Shown: piece after piece, positions 53,592 through 63,229 of the stretch | Layout of the letters: every line of letters starts with the position of its first letter | Numbering within the stretch: position 1 is the stretch's first letter | Assembly: GCA_023268155.1 (NCBI GenBank) | Contig: JALNKM010000001.1 | Location: forward strand, 62,001-126,000 | Origin: Candidatus Geocrenenecus huangii | GTDB lineage: Archaea; Thermoproteota; Nitrososphaeria_A; Caldarchaeales; Wolframiiraptoraceae | Length of the DNA: 64,000 nucleotides | Direction: 5' to 3' | Notes under the pieces: model-generated | The model's input: the letters and a program-made list of their open reading frames with translations, nothing else | What the model was told of the DNA's origin: nothing | The model's database searches: none | Program-made: the position numbers and the translations under genes

Positions 53592-54142
53592 TTAATTAAG
53601 TTCCTCCTCAATAACGGTGGAGTAACTGCGGCCATGACTAAAGGTGTACCTATCAGGATTGGTGGGAGATCACTTAACGCTAGAAATACAATGGCTGGGC
53701 CGAAGGGGGCCACGCCTACTAAGTCGAATCCAACTGCAACTATGGGAACCATGACAACTCCTGATAATAGGCTGATTAACGCGATCTTCAGTAATCCCTT
53801 GCTGGAAGATGCGTCTTGAGGTTTACAGATTAATCCTGGAATTAACCCTGTAAGTCCTACGCCTATGAGGTCGAAGACCGGGGTAGCTGGATTAAAGTAT
53901 CCGCCTATCAACGCCCAGAGAGTGTTACCTAAGGCGCCTGATACGAATCCTATGATTGGGCCATATAATATCCCGAACACGCATGGGAGAAATGCTAGGA
54001 CTCTCCAGTGGATTGCGCCCGGGATCAGCGGTATAGGAGCTGTTAGTAGGAAGCCGACACCTGTTACAGCTGAAGCTACCGCCATGTAGGCTATACCTGT
54101 GAAAGGGTCAGGTCTCCTTAATTTAGTACCCTGCTGAACCAT
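53579..54142 (-). CDS. ecfS: ECF transporter substrate-binding S component
   Basis: A 187-residue membrane protein with about six helices. The helix-1 and loop region PLIPGAIHWRVLAFLPCVFGILYGPIIGFVSGALGN and the repeated GVxxxPI pattern are typical of S components (quoted in short: FGILYGPIIGFVSGALGN). The operon includes two PRTases, suggesting nucleobase transport; no known vitamin signature is recognised. First gene of the operon. Confidence 0.88.
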   Translation of the reverse strand: MVQQGTKLRRPDPFTGIAYMAVASAVTGVGFLLTAPIPLIPGAIHWRVLAFLPCVFGILYGPIIGFVSGALGNTLWALIGGYFNPATPVFDLIGVGLTGLIPGLICKPQDASSSKGLLKIALISLLSGVVMVPIVAVGFDLVGVAPFGPAIVFLALSDLPPILIGTPLVMAAVTPPLLRRNLIKWRF

Positions 54143-54217
54143 GTTGATTTTCTCGTTACAATTTTATTTAAAGCTGCCTAGACATACGCTTCTAAAATTA
54201 ACATAAACATGTATAGG

Positions 54218-55618
54218 CTATAAGCTGCCCCTATAATCTTCTATTCTACTCTTTATCTTCTCAACTTCCTGAATTAGATTCATAACAATTCTTTCTGCTT
54301 CACCAAGGTATTCTATTGGTTTTAGCTTAGCCAATTTTTCAATTTCTCCCGCAGGGACCAGACTCTCTAATTCTTCTATTATCTTTTCAGGTCTTTCTCT
54401 AACTATTCTCTGAATTATCTCGTAAGCCTTAGAGTGTCCATGTCTTCTCAAGTATAATTGGAAGGCTTCAGAAAGAATTTCAGGATGTTTTTCAACATCT
54501 AAGGCCATTCTCTCTTTATTGATCTGCATCTTATCAAGTATTGTTAGTAGATTCTTTACCCCCATATATGTTAGGGATAGAGGAACTCCATAGAATCTCT
54601 TAACCACTGAGTCTGAGAGATCTCTATGGAGTCTACTCGATATTAATCTCGTACTCATGTATGATAAGATGCTCGATGCTAAGTCGAATGCCCCTTCAGC
54701 ATTTTCCAGTAGTATGGGGTTAGATTTATGAGGCATAGTCGATGAATGCACTTCACCTACTTCTAAAGGGAAGGATACATATTCTATCAATGAGAGCATC
54801 CATATGTCTCTACAAAGATTTGATAGTATCGAGTCTAGTATTGATATCTCCATCAAGTAGCTCGATAAAATTTCATGTGGTAGAATCTGGGTAGTGGCTG
54901 GGAAATAAATAAGTCCTTGAGATTCAACGAAAGACTTACTGAAAGAAATCCAGTCAACCTCGGGGTAGACGAATTTCAAAGCATTATGGTCTCCTACAGC
55001 TCCACCCAGCTTACCTGGAAACTTCATATCCGCTATCTGCTCTAGGATCTTAGCTATTCTGTAAGCATAGTTAACGATGAATCTACCGAAAGTTGTGGGA
55101 ACTGCGGGTACACCATGTGTTCTGCCAAGCATAACGGTATCGACATACTGGAGAGAGATGCTGGACAGCTTGTCTACAAGTTTAAGAAGAACAGGCACTA
55201 AAACTTCTCGGTTGAATCTATTGAGTAACGATGAGTAGGCGAGATTGTTTACATCTTCAGAAGTTAAGCCTATATGTATGTACGGCTTCAAGATTTCTAG
55301 TTTCTTCTCATCAAGCTTCTCCATCAGATACTTTACGACTGCAAAGACGTCGTGACCTAATTTCTTCTCGAATTCCTTAACCTTCCCAGCATCTTCTAAT
55401 GAGAAATTTCGATATATATTTAAGAGGATCTCTCTCCAATCACTTGGAAGCAAGGATGATTTTGAATACTCGACTTCCTCAATGAATTCAGCCAAGTATT
55501 CTATCTCAATCCTGACCCTCTCTTTTATCAGAGCGTACTCGGAGAAGTAATCCTTTAGATTAGACAGCTTTTCTCTATATCTTCCATCTATCGGCGTTAT
55601 AGCTTCTAATGGATCCAC
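54218..55618 (-). CDS. purB: Adenylosuccinate lyase
   Basis: A 466-residue fumarase-superfamily enzyme acting twice in purine synthesis (SAICAR and adenylosuccinate cleavage). The signature loop is SSTMPHKSNPILLEN near residue 287; the ITPIDGRYREK start and TSEDVNNLAYS near residue 119 are standard. It starts one base from the purA stop. Confidence 0.95.
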   Translation of the reverse strand: MDPLEAITPIDGRYREKLSNLKDYFSEYALIKERVRIEIEYLAEFIEEVEYSKSSLLPSDWREILLNIYRNFSLEDAGKVKEFEKKLGHDVFAVVKYLMEKLDEKKLEILKPYIHIGLTSEDVNNLAYSSLLNRFNREVLVPVLLKLVDKLSSISLQYVDTVMLGRTHGVPAVPTTFGRFIVNYAYRIAKILEQIADMKFPGKLGGAVGDHNALKFVYPEVDWISFSKSFVESQGLIYFPATTQILPHEILSSYLMEISILDSILSNLCRDIWMLSLIEYVSFPLEVGEVHSSTMPHKSNPILLENAEGAFDLASSILSYMSTRLISSRLHRDLSDSVVKRFYGVPLSLTYMGVKNLLTILDKMQINKERMALDVEKHPEILSEAFQLYLRRHGHSKAYEIIQRIVRERPEKIIEELESLVPAGEIEKLAKLKPIEYLGEAERIVMNLIQEVEKIKSRIEDYRGSL

Positions 55619-56865
55619 TACTTTACGACCTCCATTCTAGCTGCTGCTCCCACTGAAACTAGCTTTATAGGCTTACCTACAAGATTCTCAATAGTCTCCA
55701 CGTATGTTCTAGCATTCTCAGGTAGAGCATCCCACCCTCTCAAGGTTATCTTTCTCCATTCTTCTCTCCCTAGATCGGGCCAACCATCTAGATAAGAATA
55801 GATAGGGGTTGCTTTCTCAAGCATCTTAACGTTTGGAGAAGCTATCCTGATTGTTTTTCCATCTACATCATATTCTACGCATATAGGTATCTTCCTTAAC
55901 CCGCTTAAGACGTCTAGCTTTGTTAACGCTACCCAATCAATACTGTTTATCATTATGCTGTATCTTAGTAGAGGGATATCGAGCCATCCAACTCTTCTAG
56001 GTCTTCCCGTAGTTGTCCCGTATTCTCTACCTTTCTCTCTAAGAATGCTTCCTTCCTCGTTCCTTAACTCTGTGGGAAATACCCCCGCTCCTACTCTAGT
56101 CGTGTATGCCTTCATCACTCCGACTATCTCCGAGATCTTTCTAGGACCTATTCCACAACTCGTGAATACCGCTCCTATAGTAGTATTAGATGACGTTACA
56201 TAAGGATATGTTCCCTGGTCTATGTCAAGCAAGGTTCCCTGCGCACCTTCGAAGACGATCTTTTTTCCTTCATCTAATGCTTCATTTAGGATTATCTCTA
56301 AATCGCATGTATTTTCTGAAAGTTTCTCAGCTATCCTAACGCTTTTCTCGATGTCTCCAATGGATAGTTTATGGAAGTCTTCTAGTAGCTTGACCTTGCT
56401 CTCGAGTACTTCAGGGTCTAGCAAGTCTACTATCTTGATACCTATTCTTAAAGCCTTGTCCGAGTATGCTGGACCTATGCCTCTCCTCGTCGTACCTATT
56501 AGTTCTCTACTTCTAAGCTTCTCAATCATCTCATCGAGCTCTTTATGTACGGGGAGGACCACATTGGCATTCTTGCTTATCAGAGGTTTAACATCTATCC
56601 CTATGCTTTTTAACAATTCAATTTCTTCGATAACTTCATCCAGATCTACTACTGTGCCAGAAGCTATACATGGTCTTGCTCCAGATGCTGAACCAGCTGG
56701 AAGCATATTGAATCTTAGCTCCCTGCCGTCTAAGACTACGGTATGTCCAGCGTTTGCTCCTCCTTGAAATCTTACAACGTATTCTGCATCTCTAGACAAC
56801 AAATATGATATTTTTCCTTTTCCTTCATCTCCCCATTGCAACCCTATTATGGCTACGCCTGTCAT
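55618..56865 (-). CDS. purA: Adenylosuccinate synthetase (long form)
   Basis: A 415-residue PurA that converts IMP and aspartate to adenylosuccinate with GTP. Motifs: GLQWGDEGKGKI at the N-terminus, GGANAGHTVV near residue 35, GTTRRGIGPAYSDKA near 123, EGAQGTLLDIDQGTYPYVTSS (part) near 220 and TTTGRPRRVGWLD near 290. Thermophilic archaea often have a shorter form of about 340 residues; this one has the full C-terminal region. Confidence 0.95.
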   Translation of the reverse strand: MTGVAIIGLQWGDEGKGKISYLLSRDAEYVVRFQGGANAGHTVVLDGRELRFNMLPAGSASGARPCIASGTVVDLDEVIEEIELLKSIGIDVKPLISKNANVVLPVHKELDEMIEKLRSRELIGTTRRGIGPAYSDKALRIGIKIVDLLDPEVLESKVKLLEDFHKLSIGDIEKSVRIAEKLSENTCDLEIILNEALDEGKKIVFEGAQGTLLDIDQGTYPYVTSSNTTIGAVFTSCGIGPRKISEIVGVMKAYTTRVGAGVFPTELRNEEGSILREKGREYGTTTGRPRRVGWLDIPLLRYSIMINSIDWVALTKLDVLSGLRKIPICVEYDVDGKTIRIASPNVKMLEKATPIYSYLDGWPDLGREEWRKITLRGWDALPENARTYVETIENLVGKPIKLVSVGAAARMEVVK

Positions 56866-56881
56866 GGACTACTTCACTAGT

Positions 56882-58339
56882 CTATATTACCTCTACGTCA
56901 TGAGGCATGCTTTCCCTTATCCCTGCTTGGGTTACCCTAACAAATATCGAGTTGCGTTTCATTTCATCTATTGTTCTAGCGCCTAAGTAGCTCATCCCAG
57001 ATCTTAATCCTGCCAGCAGCTTCTTTATCATCTCTGACGCTGAACCTGTATAGGGCACGTATGCCTCGACACCCTCAGCGTAGTACGAATACTCTGAGGA
57101 ATCTATCAATGCTTCTGAGAACTCTTCTCTAGACCTAAATTCTCTACCAAGCATAGCGTAGATTGAAGCCATCCCTCTATAGATTTTATATCTTCTACCA
57201 TTCTTGACTATAATCGCCCCAGGACTCTCATCGGTTCCCGCTAACAATCTTCCTATCATAACTGAAGAAGCACCTGCGGCTAACGCTTTGACTATATCTC
57301 CACTCTCCCGTATCCCGCCATCAGCTATTATAGGTATATCCATCTTCTCAGCTGCTTCACCGCATTCAAGTATTGCAGATAGCTGTGGTACCCCTACCCC
57401 AGCAACTATCCTAGTAGTGCATACCGAGCCTGGTCCTACACCTACCTTCACCGCATCAGCTCCAGCGGAGGCAAGGTCTTCTACGCCTTCAGCTGTTGCG
57501 ACATTGCCAGCGACTACCTGCACATCATCTCCATACAAATTCTTTAGCTTCTTTATTGTTTCTATACACATGGTTGTATGTCCATGTGCAACGTCTATAA
57601 CTATCGCATCAGCACCAGCCTCAATCAAGAGCTTAGCCCGATATATCTCATTCTCCTTTACGCCTATAGCTGCTGCAACCATCAATCTACCCTTAGGATC
57701 TCTGGAAGCATTCGGGTAGGCTTCTCTCTTCAACAAGTCAACGCATGTTATTAATCCTTTAACTCTATTGTCCTTGTCGACTATTGGGATTTTCTCGACC
57801 TTGTACCGTCTGAATATATTCTTGGCTTCTTCTATGGATATGTCTGATTCAGCAATGACCATACTACTCCTAGGGGTCATACACTTACTGACGAGCATTT
57901 TATCATCTTCGAATAATACGTCCCTCTTAGTCAGTATCCCCAGAAGCCTATTCTCTGAATCTACGACGAGCAAACCGCTTATTCCAAGAGTCTTCATTAA
58001 TTCTCTTGCTTCTCCCACAGTCTTATCTGGAGATATGGTCGTAGGCTTCTCTATGATTACATTATCTGCTCTTTTTACTTTAGCAACTTCCTCCGCTTGT
58101 CTTTCCGGAGGGATGAAGCGATGTATTACTCCTATTCCACCTTCTCTAGCAAGAGTAATGGCCATAGCGGATTCCGTTACAGTATCCATAGCTGCAGATG
58201 CGATGGGAATATTTATCATAATCTTCCCGGCGAATCTAGTCGTAGTAGATATCTCTCTCCTAGATACTACAGAAGACTTCCTAGGTAGTAGGAGGACATC
58301 ATCAAAAGATAATCCAAAATCTTCTAAGACTTTAACCAA
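56882..58339 (-). CDS. guaB: Inosine-5'-monophosphate dehydrogenase
   Basis: A 485-residue IMPDH that makes XMP, the first step to GMP. Two CBS domains (about 90-200) interrupt the barrel; the active-site loop is [17 protein letters not shown] near residue 304 and the flap region near 400 is present. Start is TTG (only in-frame possibility), with a TATA-like AGATATATCC about 28 nt upstream, suggesting a leaderless mRNA. Confidence 0.95.
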   Translation of the reverse strand: MVKVLEDFGLSFDDVLLLPRKSSVVSRREISTTTRFAGKIMINIPIASAAMDTVTESAMAITLAREGGIGVIHRFIPPERQAEEVAKVKRADNVIIEKPTTISPDKTVGEARELMKTLGISGLLVVDSENRLLGILTKRDVLFEDDKMLVSKCMTPRSSMVIAESDISIEEAKNIFRRYKVEKIPIVDKDNRVKGLITCVDLLKREAYPNASRDPKGRLMVAAAIGVKENEIYRAKLLIEAGADAIVIDVAHGHTTMCIETIKKLKNLYGDDVQVVAGNVATAEGVEDLASAGADAVKVGVGPGSVCTTRIVAGVGVPQLSAILECGEAAEKMDIPIIADGGIRESGDIVKALAAGASSVMIGRLLAGTDESPGAIIVKNGRRYKIYRGMASIYAMLGREFRSREEFSEALIDSSEYSYYAEGVEAYVPYTGSASEMIKKLLAGLRSGMSYLGARTIDEMKRNSIFVRVTQAGIRESMPHDVEVI

Positions 58340-58469
58340 GAAATCCCACAGCCGATCATTAAAAACCAGGATATATCTTTTATCTCATCTAGCCGATGAA
58401 ATTTAACATCCTTGGATAAAGATGAAGATCACAGATTTAGCCTTCCTAGGAATTAGAGTTAATGAATTA

Positions 58470-59570
58470 TTAGTAAACCAGTTTATCTAGAGAATTCATC
58501 CTTAACGCATTCTTTACTTCTCTAGCTATCCGCCTACCCATAGACATCGGCTCATCGTGATAGTATACGGAGTAGGGAGAACCGTTAGGATAGAGATTTG
58601 TCCCTGCTACTATTCTAGCAGATACTTCGAATACTATAAATCCTCTAACTGGATGATATATCGTTTCTATGCAGAAGGGACCGATCAAGCCTGGATAAAA
58701 AAGCTTCCTGGCAGCTGATACAATCCTTATCGTATCTTCCAATAAACTTACTAGGTATTTTTCTCTAACAACGACGGGGATATTCCCTGTTACCGTATAG
58801 TCGAGGTAGTCTTCAATTATCAAGGGTAAGCCTCGATGTATTTCGTCTATAACCTCTAATCTTCTATCTATCCCGAGGAGTTCTAGTCTCCCCTCTTCTA
58901 ATCTTGGGAGATTCTTCTCTCCGAGAACACTGTAGAAGAAGTGAGGGTAATATCTTACTCCTGCAATGAATTCCTCTATCACTAAGTCATCCAGACCATC
59001 TACTACGTTCTTTACTTTGAGCTCATTAAACCTTGTATAGAATTCTTCTTTGTTAGAGGCTTTGAAGTACCCCTTCCCTCCTTTCGCTCCGTGGAGTTTG
59101 ACGATTACAGGTTTATCTATCTCTGAAGGGTTTCTATAAATCTTCGGAGTGTTTACTCTAGCTTCCTCCAACCATTCTCTTTGCCTCCTTCTATCACCTT
59201 CCCAGTATAATGTTAGCCTATTTCCGATCAGCGGCACTCTAAATCTCTCGAGAATGTTGTCAGACCCAACATATTCTACGAAAGATCCATGTGGTACAAT
59301 TACTACGTTTTCAGAGATTAGCCGCTTCTGAAAATGGTCGGTGAGAATCTCTTTATAGCTTTCAACCTCCATGAATATGTCTGGCGTAGCTTTAGGGAAG
59401 CTCTCATAATATGGCTTGTTCTCTCTTAATACTATTCCTACAGAAGGTATACCTTCTCTTCTGGCTCCATGAAATATCTGGAGAGATGAATGTGAACATA
59501 TTGTCCCTATCTTGATATCTGATTCATTGTAACCAGACAAGATACCTAGTATTTCGCTCCTATCAATCAT
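58470..59570 (-). CDS. purP: Formate-dependent FAICAR-forming ligase PurP (first copy)
   Basis: A 366-residue ATP-grasp enzyme that makes FAICAR from AICAR and formate, the archaeal substitute for PurH. The ATP loop HGAKGGKGYFKAS near residue 166 is intact, as is VLGEKNLPRLEEGRLELLGIDRR (part) near 225 and the C-terminal ARIVAGTNLYPNGSPYS (part). Its start overlaps the stop of a paralogue by 4 nt. Confidence 0.9.
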   Translation of the reverse strand: MIDRSEILGILSGYNESDIKIGTICSHSSLQIFHGARREGIPSVGIVLRENKPYYESFPKATPDIFMEVESYKEILTDHFQKRLISENVVIVPHGSFVEYVGSDNILERFRVPLIGNRLTLYWEGDRRRQREWLEEARVNTPKIYRNPSEIDKPVIVKLHGAKGGKGYFKASNKEEFYTRFNELKVKNVVDGLDDLVIEEFIAGVRYYPHFFYSVLGEKNLPRLEEGRLELLGIDRRLEVIDEIHRGLPLIIEDYLDYTVTGNIPVVVREKYLVSLLEDTIRIVSAARKLFYPGLIGPFCIETIYHPVRGFIVFEVSARIVAGTNLYPNGSPYSVYYHDEPMSMGRRIAREVKNALRMNSLDKLVY

Positions 59571-60709
59571 GTTAGGATCTTCTCCAACTTATCCTGTCTT
59601 AAAGCTTCTCTGATCTCGAAGGCTATTCTTCGACCAACACTAATTGGGAATCCCCAAAGATTCTCAGAGTACGGAGTGAACTTCGTTCCCGGAGAACCTG
59701 GTACTCTTACGCTAACATCGTACACGACGATCTCTTCATGCGGAGGGCCGGGCGTTACTATGCCTTGAAGAGCGAATGGACCTATGACTCCTGGAGAATG
59801 AGTCTCCTGCGTAGTCTTCACAAATTTTTCAGCCAGCTCGAAAGCTCTCTCCAGTAAAGATTCTCTAATCGTACACGCTACGTGGCCGACCTCGATATTT
59901 CTCACCACGACATATTTCAATACCTCTAATTGTTGGGTGGCGGGTAATCGGAGTAACCCATCGATGTTCGTCTGCCTTCTCATATCTATCCCTAATAATT
60001 CTATCTCTCCATCTAGAGGAGAGTAGAAGAAGTTAAAATTGAAGGGTGCTCCTACTACTAGTTCTTCTATTACTGCTTTCTCTAAAGCTTCTCTAGCGAT
60101 TAATTTCTTCTCTATAAGGGCTGCTGATTTTTCTTCAAACTCTTTCGCAGATGAAACTATAAAGAAACCTCTCTCGTATTGTCTAGCTGCTTCAGATACC
60201 TTAACTATGACTGGACCATCAATCTCTTCTGGACTTCTAAGAATTCTAGGGTACGGTATACCTGCCTTCTCTAACAATTTATACTGGTTGAGGTCGATCC
60301 CCCTCTCTTCGATCTTTAGAAGATATCTATTTCCGAAGATAGGTATTTTCAATAGGTTCTCTATCGTTTCGTACCCAACATATACGGATAGACCTCTGTG
60401 AGGAACTAGTAACGTACTCTTTCTTCTAAGCTCTTCTTGAACTTCTTCTCTAGCTATCTCACTGAATTTCTCTAATACTAGTACTTCATCTACTATGCCG
60501 ACCTTCTTTCCAAATCTTTCTCTAGAGACAAAGTATTTCGAATAAGTCTTCTCTCTATTTTTCTGGCATATGACGATCGTTTTGAAATCCTCGTCTTTTG
60601 CCCCTCTACATACTTCTAGAGCAGAATGTGTTCCGATAACGCCTATAGTCAGTTCCCTTGTATGATAATACTTTTCCATGATCCTTGTTATTTCATCTTT
60701 AGGAATCAT
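59567..60709 (-). CDS. PurP paralogue with altered ATP-loop
   Basis: A 380-residue PurP-family protein. It has the family opening EITRIMEKYYHTRELTIGVIG (part), the VPHRGLSVYVGYE block near residue 107 and the C-terminal SPGVIGPFALQGIVTPG and RVPGSPGTKFTPYS segments, but the ATP loop reads VKVSEAARQYERGFFIV instead of HGAKGGxGYF. Co-transcribed with the intact copy (4-nt overlap); whether it is catalytic or a partner subunit is unknown. Confidence 0.85.
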   Translation of the reverse strand: MIPKDEITRIMEKYYHTRELTIGVIGTHSALEVCRGAKDEDFKTIVICQKNREKTYSKYFVSRERFGKKVGIVDEVLVLEKFSEIAREEVQEELRRKSTLLVPHRGLSVYVGYETIENLLKIPIFGNRYLLKIEERGIDLNQYKLLEKAGIPYPRILRSPEEIDGPVIVKVSEAARQYERGFFIVSSAKEFEEKSAALIEKKLIAREALEKAVIEELVVGAPFNFNFFYSPLDGEIELLGIDMRRQTNIDGLLRLPATQQLEVLKYVVVRNIEVGHVACTIRESLLERAFELAEKFVKTTQETHSPGVIGPFALQGIVTPGPPHEEIVVYDVSVRVPGSPGTKFTPYSENLWGFPISVGRRIAFEIREALRQDKLEKILT

Positions 60710-60829
60710 CTATTAACTGGTTGGTGAGTTAGAATAATAATCTTTTCCCAATAACGAAGAGAATAACTATACATGGATATTGCTTTCGTCTAATAATTTA
60801 GTTTTTCTTATCTACAGGTCAGCTCCTAG

Positions 60830-61801
60830 CTATCTTCTATGAATGTATCCTATCAACTCTTTTATTGATTTGAAACCATTTTCCAACATGAACCTCTCTA
60901 TCCCTCTCGTTACTTCCGTGAATACTTCTAAGTCTCTTCTTACTATAGCGGAACCTATACCTACAGCGGATGCTCCAGCTAAGATCATCTCGATTGCGTC
61001 TTCAGCCTTCTCTACTCCTCCCACCCCTATAATCGGTATATCTGGGAACTCTCTATAGATCTCGTATATAACCGCTAGGGTAACAGGCTTTATACAGGGT
61101 CCTGATAATCCTCCCAGAATGTTTGAGAGAACAGGTGATAATGAATTTATATCTATCGCTAGAGCTTTCAAAGTGTTTATAGCTGTTATTCCATTGAGAC
61201 CTGCGCTTATGAATTTCTCTATGATGTCCTTATTAGAATGAAATAACGAGATTTTTACCAGTAAAGGCTTATCGGATATGCTCTTTACTTCTTTAATTAT
61301 TTCTTTCGTAAGTTTTACATCCGAGCCGATATCCAAACCGTATCCTCCAACGTGAGGGCATGACAAGTTTAGCTCAATAGCGTCTGAGCCTGACTCAACC
61401 ATCTTTTCAGCTACATAGGTGAATTCTTCGATGCTGGTCCCGCCTACACTTGCTATAATCGGGATCATGATATCTTTCTTCGCTTTAGAGAGTTCTATAC
61501 TGAATTGTTCTACTCCTGGATTTCTTAATCCTATTGCATTAAGATAACCATATCCGAGATCTACGAAGACCGGGTTAATGTAACCCGTACGGGGATCCTT
61601 AGTTATGGTCTTAGTAGTTAATGCACCTGCACCAGCTTCTTCCACTCTTTTCAGTTGACCATAAGATCCGCCGAGGATCCCTGAAGCTAGTACCGTAGGA
61701 TTCCTTAAAAAGAGATCTGAGATAAAGATTGTTAGGTCAGGTAAAGAATTTTTATCATTGCTTACGCATTCATCATCTGCATCGGTTAATGGTTCATGCA
61801 T
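60830..61801 (-). CDS. pyrD: Dihydroorotate dehydrogenase, class 1B catalytic subunit
   Basis: A 323-residue FMN enzyme oxidising dihydroorotate to orotate. The catalytic Cys is in ELNLSCPHVGG near residue 151; ASGILGG and VKISLF near residue 188 are standard, as is GVGGVEKAEDAIEMILAGA near 260. The upstream pyrK encodes its FAD/2Fe-2S partner, overlapping by 16 nt. Confidence 0.93.
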   Translation of the reverse strand: MHEPLTDADDECVSNDKNSLPDLTIFISDLFLRNPTVLASGILGGSYGQLKRVEEAGAGALTTKTITKDPRTGYINPVFVDLGYGYLNAIGLRNPGVEQFSIELSKAKKDIMIPIIASVGGTSIEEFTYVAEKMVESGSDAIELNLSCPHVGGYGLDIGSDVKLTKEIIKEVKSISDKPLLVKISLFHSNKDIIEKFISAGLNGITAINTLKALAIDINSLSPVLSNILGGLSGPCIKPVTLAVIYEIYREFPDIPIIGVGGVEKAEDAIEMILAGASAVGIGSAIVRRDLEVFTEVTRGIERFMLENGFKSIKELIGYIHRR

Positions 61802-62661
61802 ATTTTCTCATTACTCCTTCTCGACAAATCTTCAAGCCTCAGGAGAATGCCCCCATCGAATACCGGCCCATCTCTGCAAACTCTTAATCCTAATGGTTCG
61901 ATAGAGCATGACCCGCAGACGCCTAGCCCGCACTTGATTATTCTTTCTAAGGAAACTTCGAGCTTTACATTCCTCGCCGCACATTCTCTAGCTATCTTCA
62001 CCAACATTTCTTCTCTTCCACACGCGTAAACGATGGCGAAAGACTCTTCTTCTAGAATGTTCTTCATCAACTCTACAACTGTGCCCCTGAATTCCTCTTC
62101 CCCATCTTCACTTGAGATAAACGTATTGGAGATACTTCTAAATTCATCGACATAGAATATGTCCGTAGAATTCTTGAACCCTAGCAAGATCTTCAACCTG
62201 CATCCCTTCGTACTTAGTTTCTTCGCAAGATAGTGTAATGGTGCTAGACCGTATCCTCCCCCGACTAGTAGACAATTCCTCGATGGATATATTGTGAAAC
62301 CTTTTCCGAGAGGACCTCTAAGGAGTATCTTTGACCCTTCTCCAATATTTTGATGAATATATGTTGTGACGGCGCCAACCCTACTAATAACAAATTTCAC
62401 AGTCTTCGAAGTATAATCTGCGAAACTGAGGGGTATTTCGCCTACACCCGGTACCCATAACATTGCAAATTGCCCGGGGTCAGGGTCAATTTCTTCTTTT
62501 AACACGATAATATATTCTCTAACCTTTTGCGTAAGCCTTCGTACTTTATGCACTTCTCCAATAATGTATCTTGACCGCATTGTATAAGATGGTTCTATTC
62601 TCATGAATTTACCACTTATGCCTGTCTCTGTGAAGGGTTTATCATCTTTTGTGTTCGTCAC
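61786..62661 (-). CDS. pyrK: Dihydroorotate dehydrogenase electron-transfer subunit PyrK
   Basis: A 291-residue protein with a FAD-binding beta barrel (RxxS-like block near 85), an NAD region (LLVGGGYGLAPLHYLAKKL near 150) and a 2Fe-2S cluster from CGLGVCGSCSIEPLGLRVCRDGP near residues 249-270 (Cys at the CxxxxCxxC positions and one further Cys). It transfers electrons from PyrD to NAD. Overlaps pyrE by 20 nt; a second in-frame ATG (MRIEPSY) is a possible start. Confidence 0.93.
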   Translation of the reverse strand: MTNTKDDKPFTETGISGKFMRIEPSYTMRSRYIIGEVHKVRRLTQKVREYIIVLKEEIDPDPGQFAMLWVPGVGEIPLSFADYTSKTVKFVISRVGAVTTYIHQNIGEGSKILLRGPLGKGFTIYPSRNCLLVGGGYGLAPLHYLAKKLSTKGCRLKILLGFKNSTDIFYVDEFRSISNTFISSEDGEEEFRGTVVELMKNILEEESFAIVYACGREEMLVKIARECAARNVKLEVSLERIIKCGLGVCGSCSIEPLGLRVCRDGPVFDGGILLRLEDLSRRSNEKICMNH

Positions 62662-63229
62662 CTAGCTCCACCTCTTGAAGTCCCGAAGTACGTTCATGTA
62701 ACGTGGATAGAACTTCTCTTAGCGTTATTAGGTAATGTAGATTGACGTTAAGTTGTCTCAACCTCTCTCTTGCTCCTTCTTCTCTATCAACTATCACGAA
62801 TGCCTCATTTACTACTATGTTGCTCGACCTTAACGTTTCTATGGCTCTGGATATGGAGTTTCCGCTCGTTGAGACGTCATCGACTACGAGAGCTATGTCT
62901 CCATTTCTATACTCTCCTTCAACAAGTTTTCTTAACCCATGGTCCTTAGATTCTTTCCTGATGTATATTATCGGCTTCTTCAACTGGAGCCCTATAGCTG
63001 TAGCGAACGGTATTCCTCCAGATTCTACGCCTGCTAAGACGTCAAACTTCATCTTCGCGACAACTTCTATGGAGATTTTGACCAGCTCCATAAACTCAGT
63101 GGGGTGAGAAATAATCCTCCTCATATCTACGTAAACATCGCTTTTAGCACCCGAACTGAGAGTAAATTCTCCGAATCTCACACAATTCGTAGCTATCAGG
63201 ATCTCGGCTAGCCTATCTTTGGAGTACAT
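62642..63229 (-). CDS. pyrE: Orotate phosphoribosyltransferase
   Basis: A 195-residue PyrE that makes OMP from orotate and PRPP. The PRPP motif ALVVDDVSTSGNSI near residue 118 and FTLSSGAKSDVYVDMRR near residue 20 are intact. I moved the start from a TTG to the ATG giving MYSKDRLAE. It overlaps the pyrF end by 17 nt. Confidence 0.95.
   Translation of the reverse strand: MYSKDRLAEILIATNCVRFGEFTLSSGAKSDVYVDMRRIISHPTEFMELVKISIEVVAKMKFDVLAGVESGGIPFATAIGLQLKKPIIYIRKESKDHGLRKLVEGEYRNGDIALVVDDVSTSGNSISRAIETLRSSNIVVNEAFVIVDREEGARERLRQLNVNLHYLITLREVLSTLHERTSGLQEVELGDEHKR

Noticed and set aside
56222-58406. Long plus-strand Ser/Ile-rich frames over purA and guaB
   Set aside because: Complementary shadows of conserved enzyme genes; composition is typical of antisense frames.
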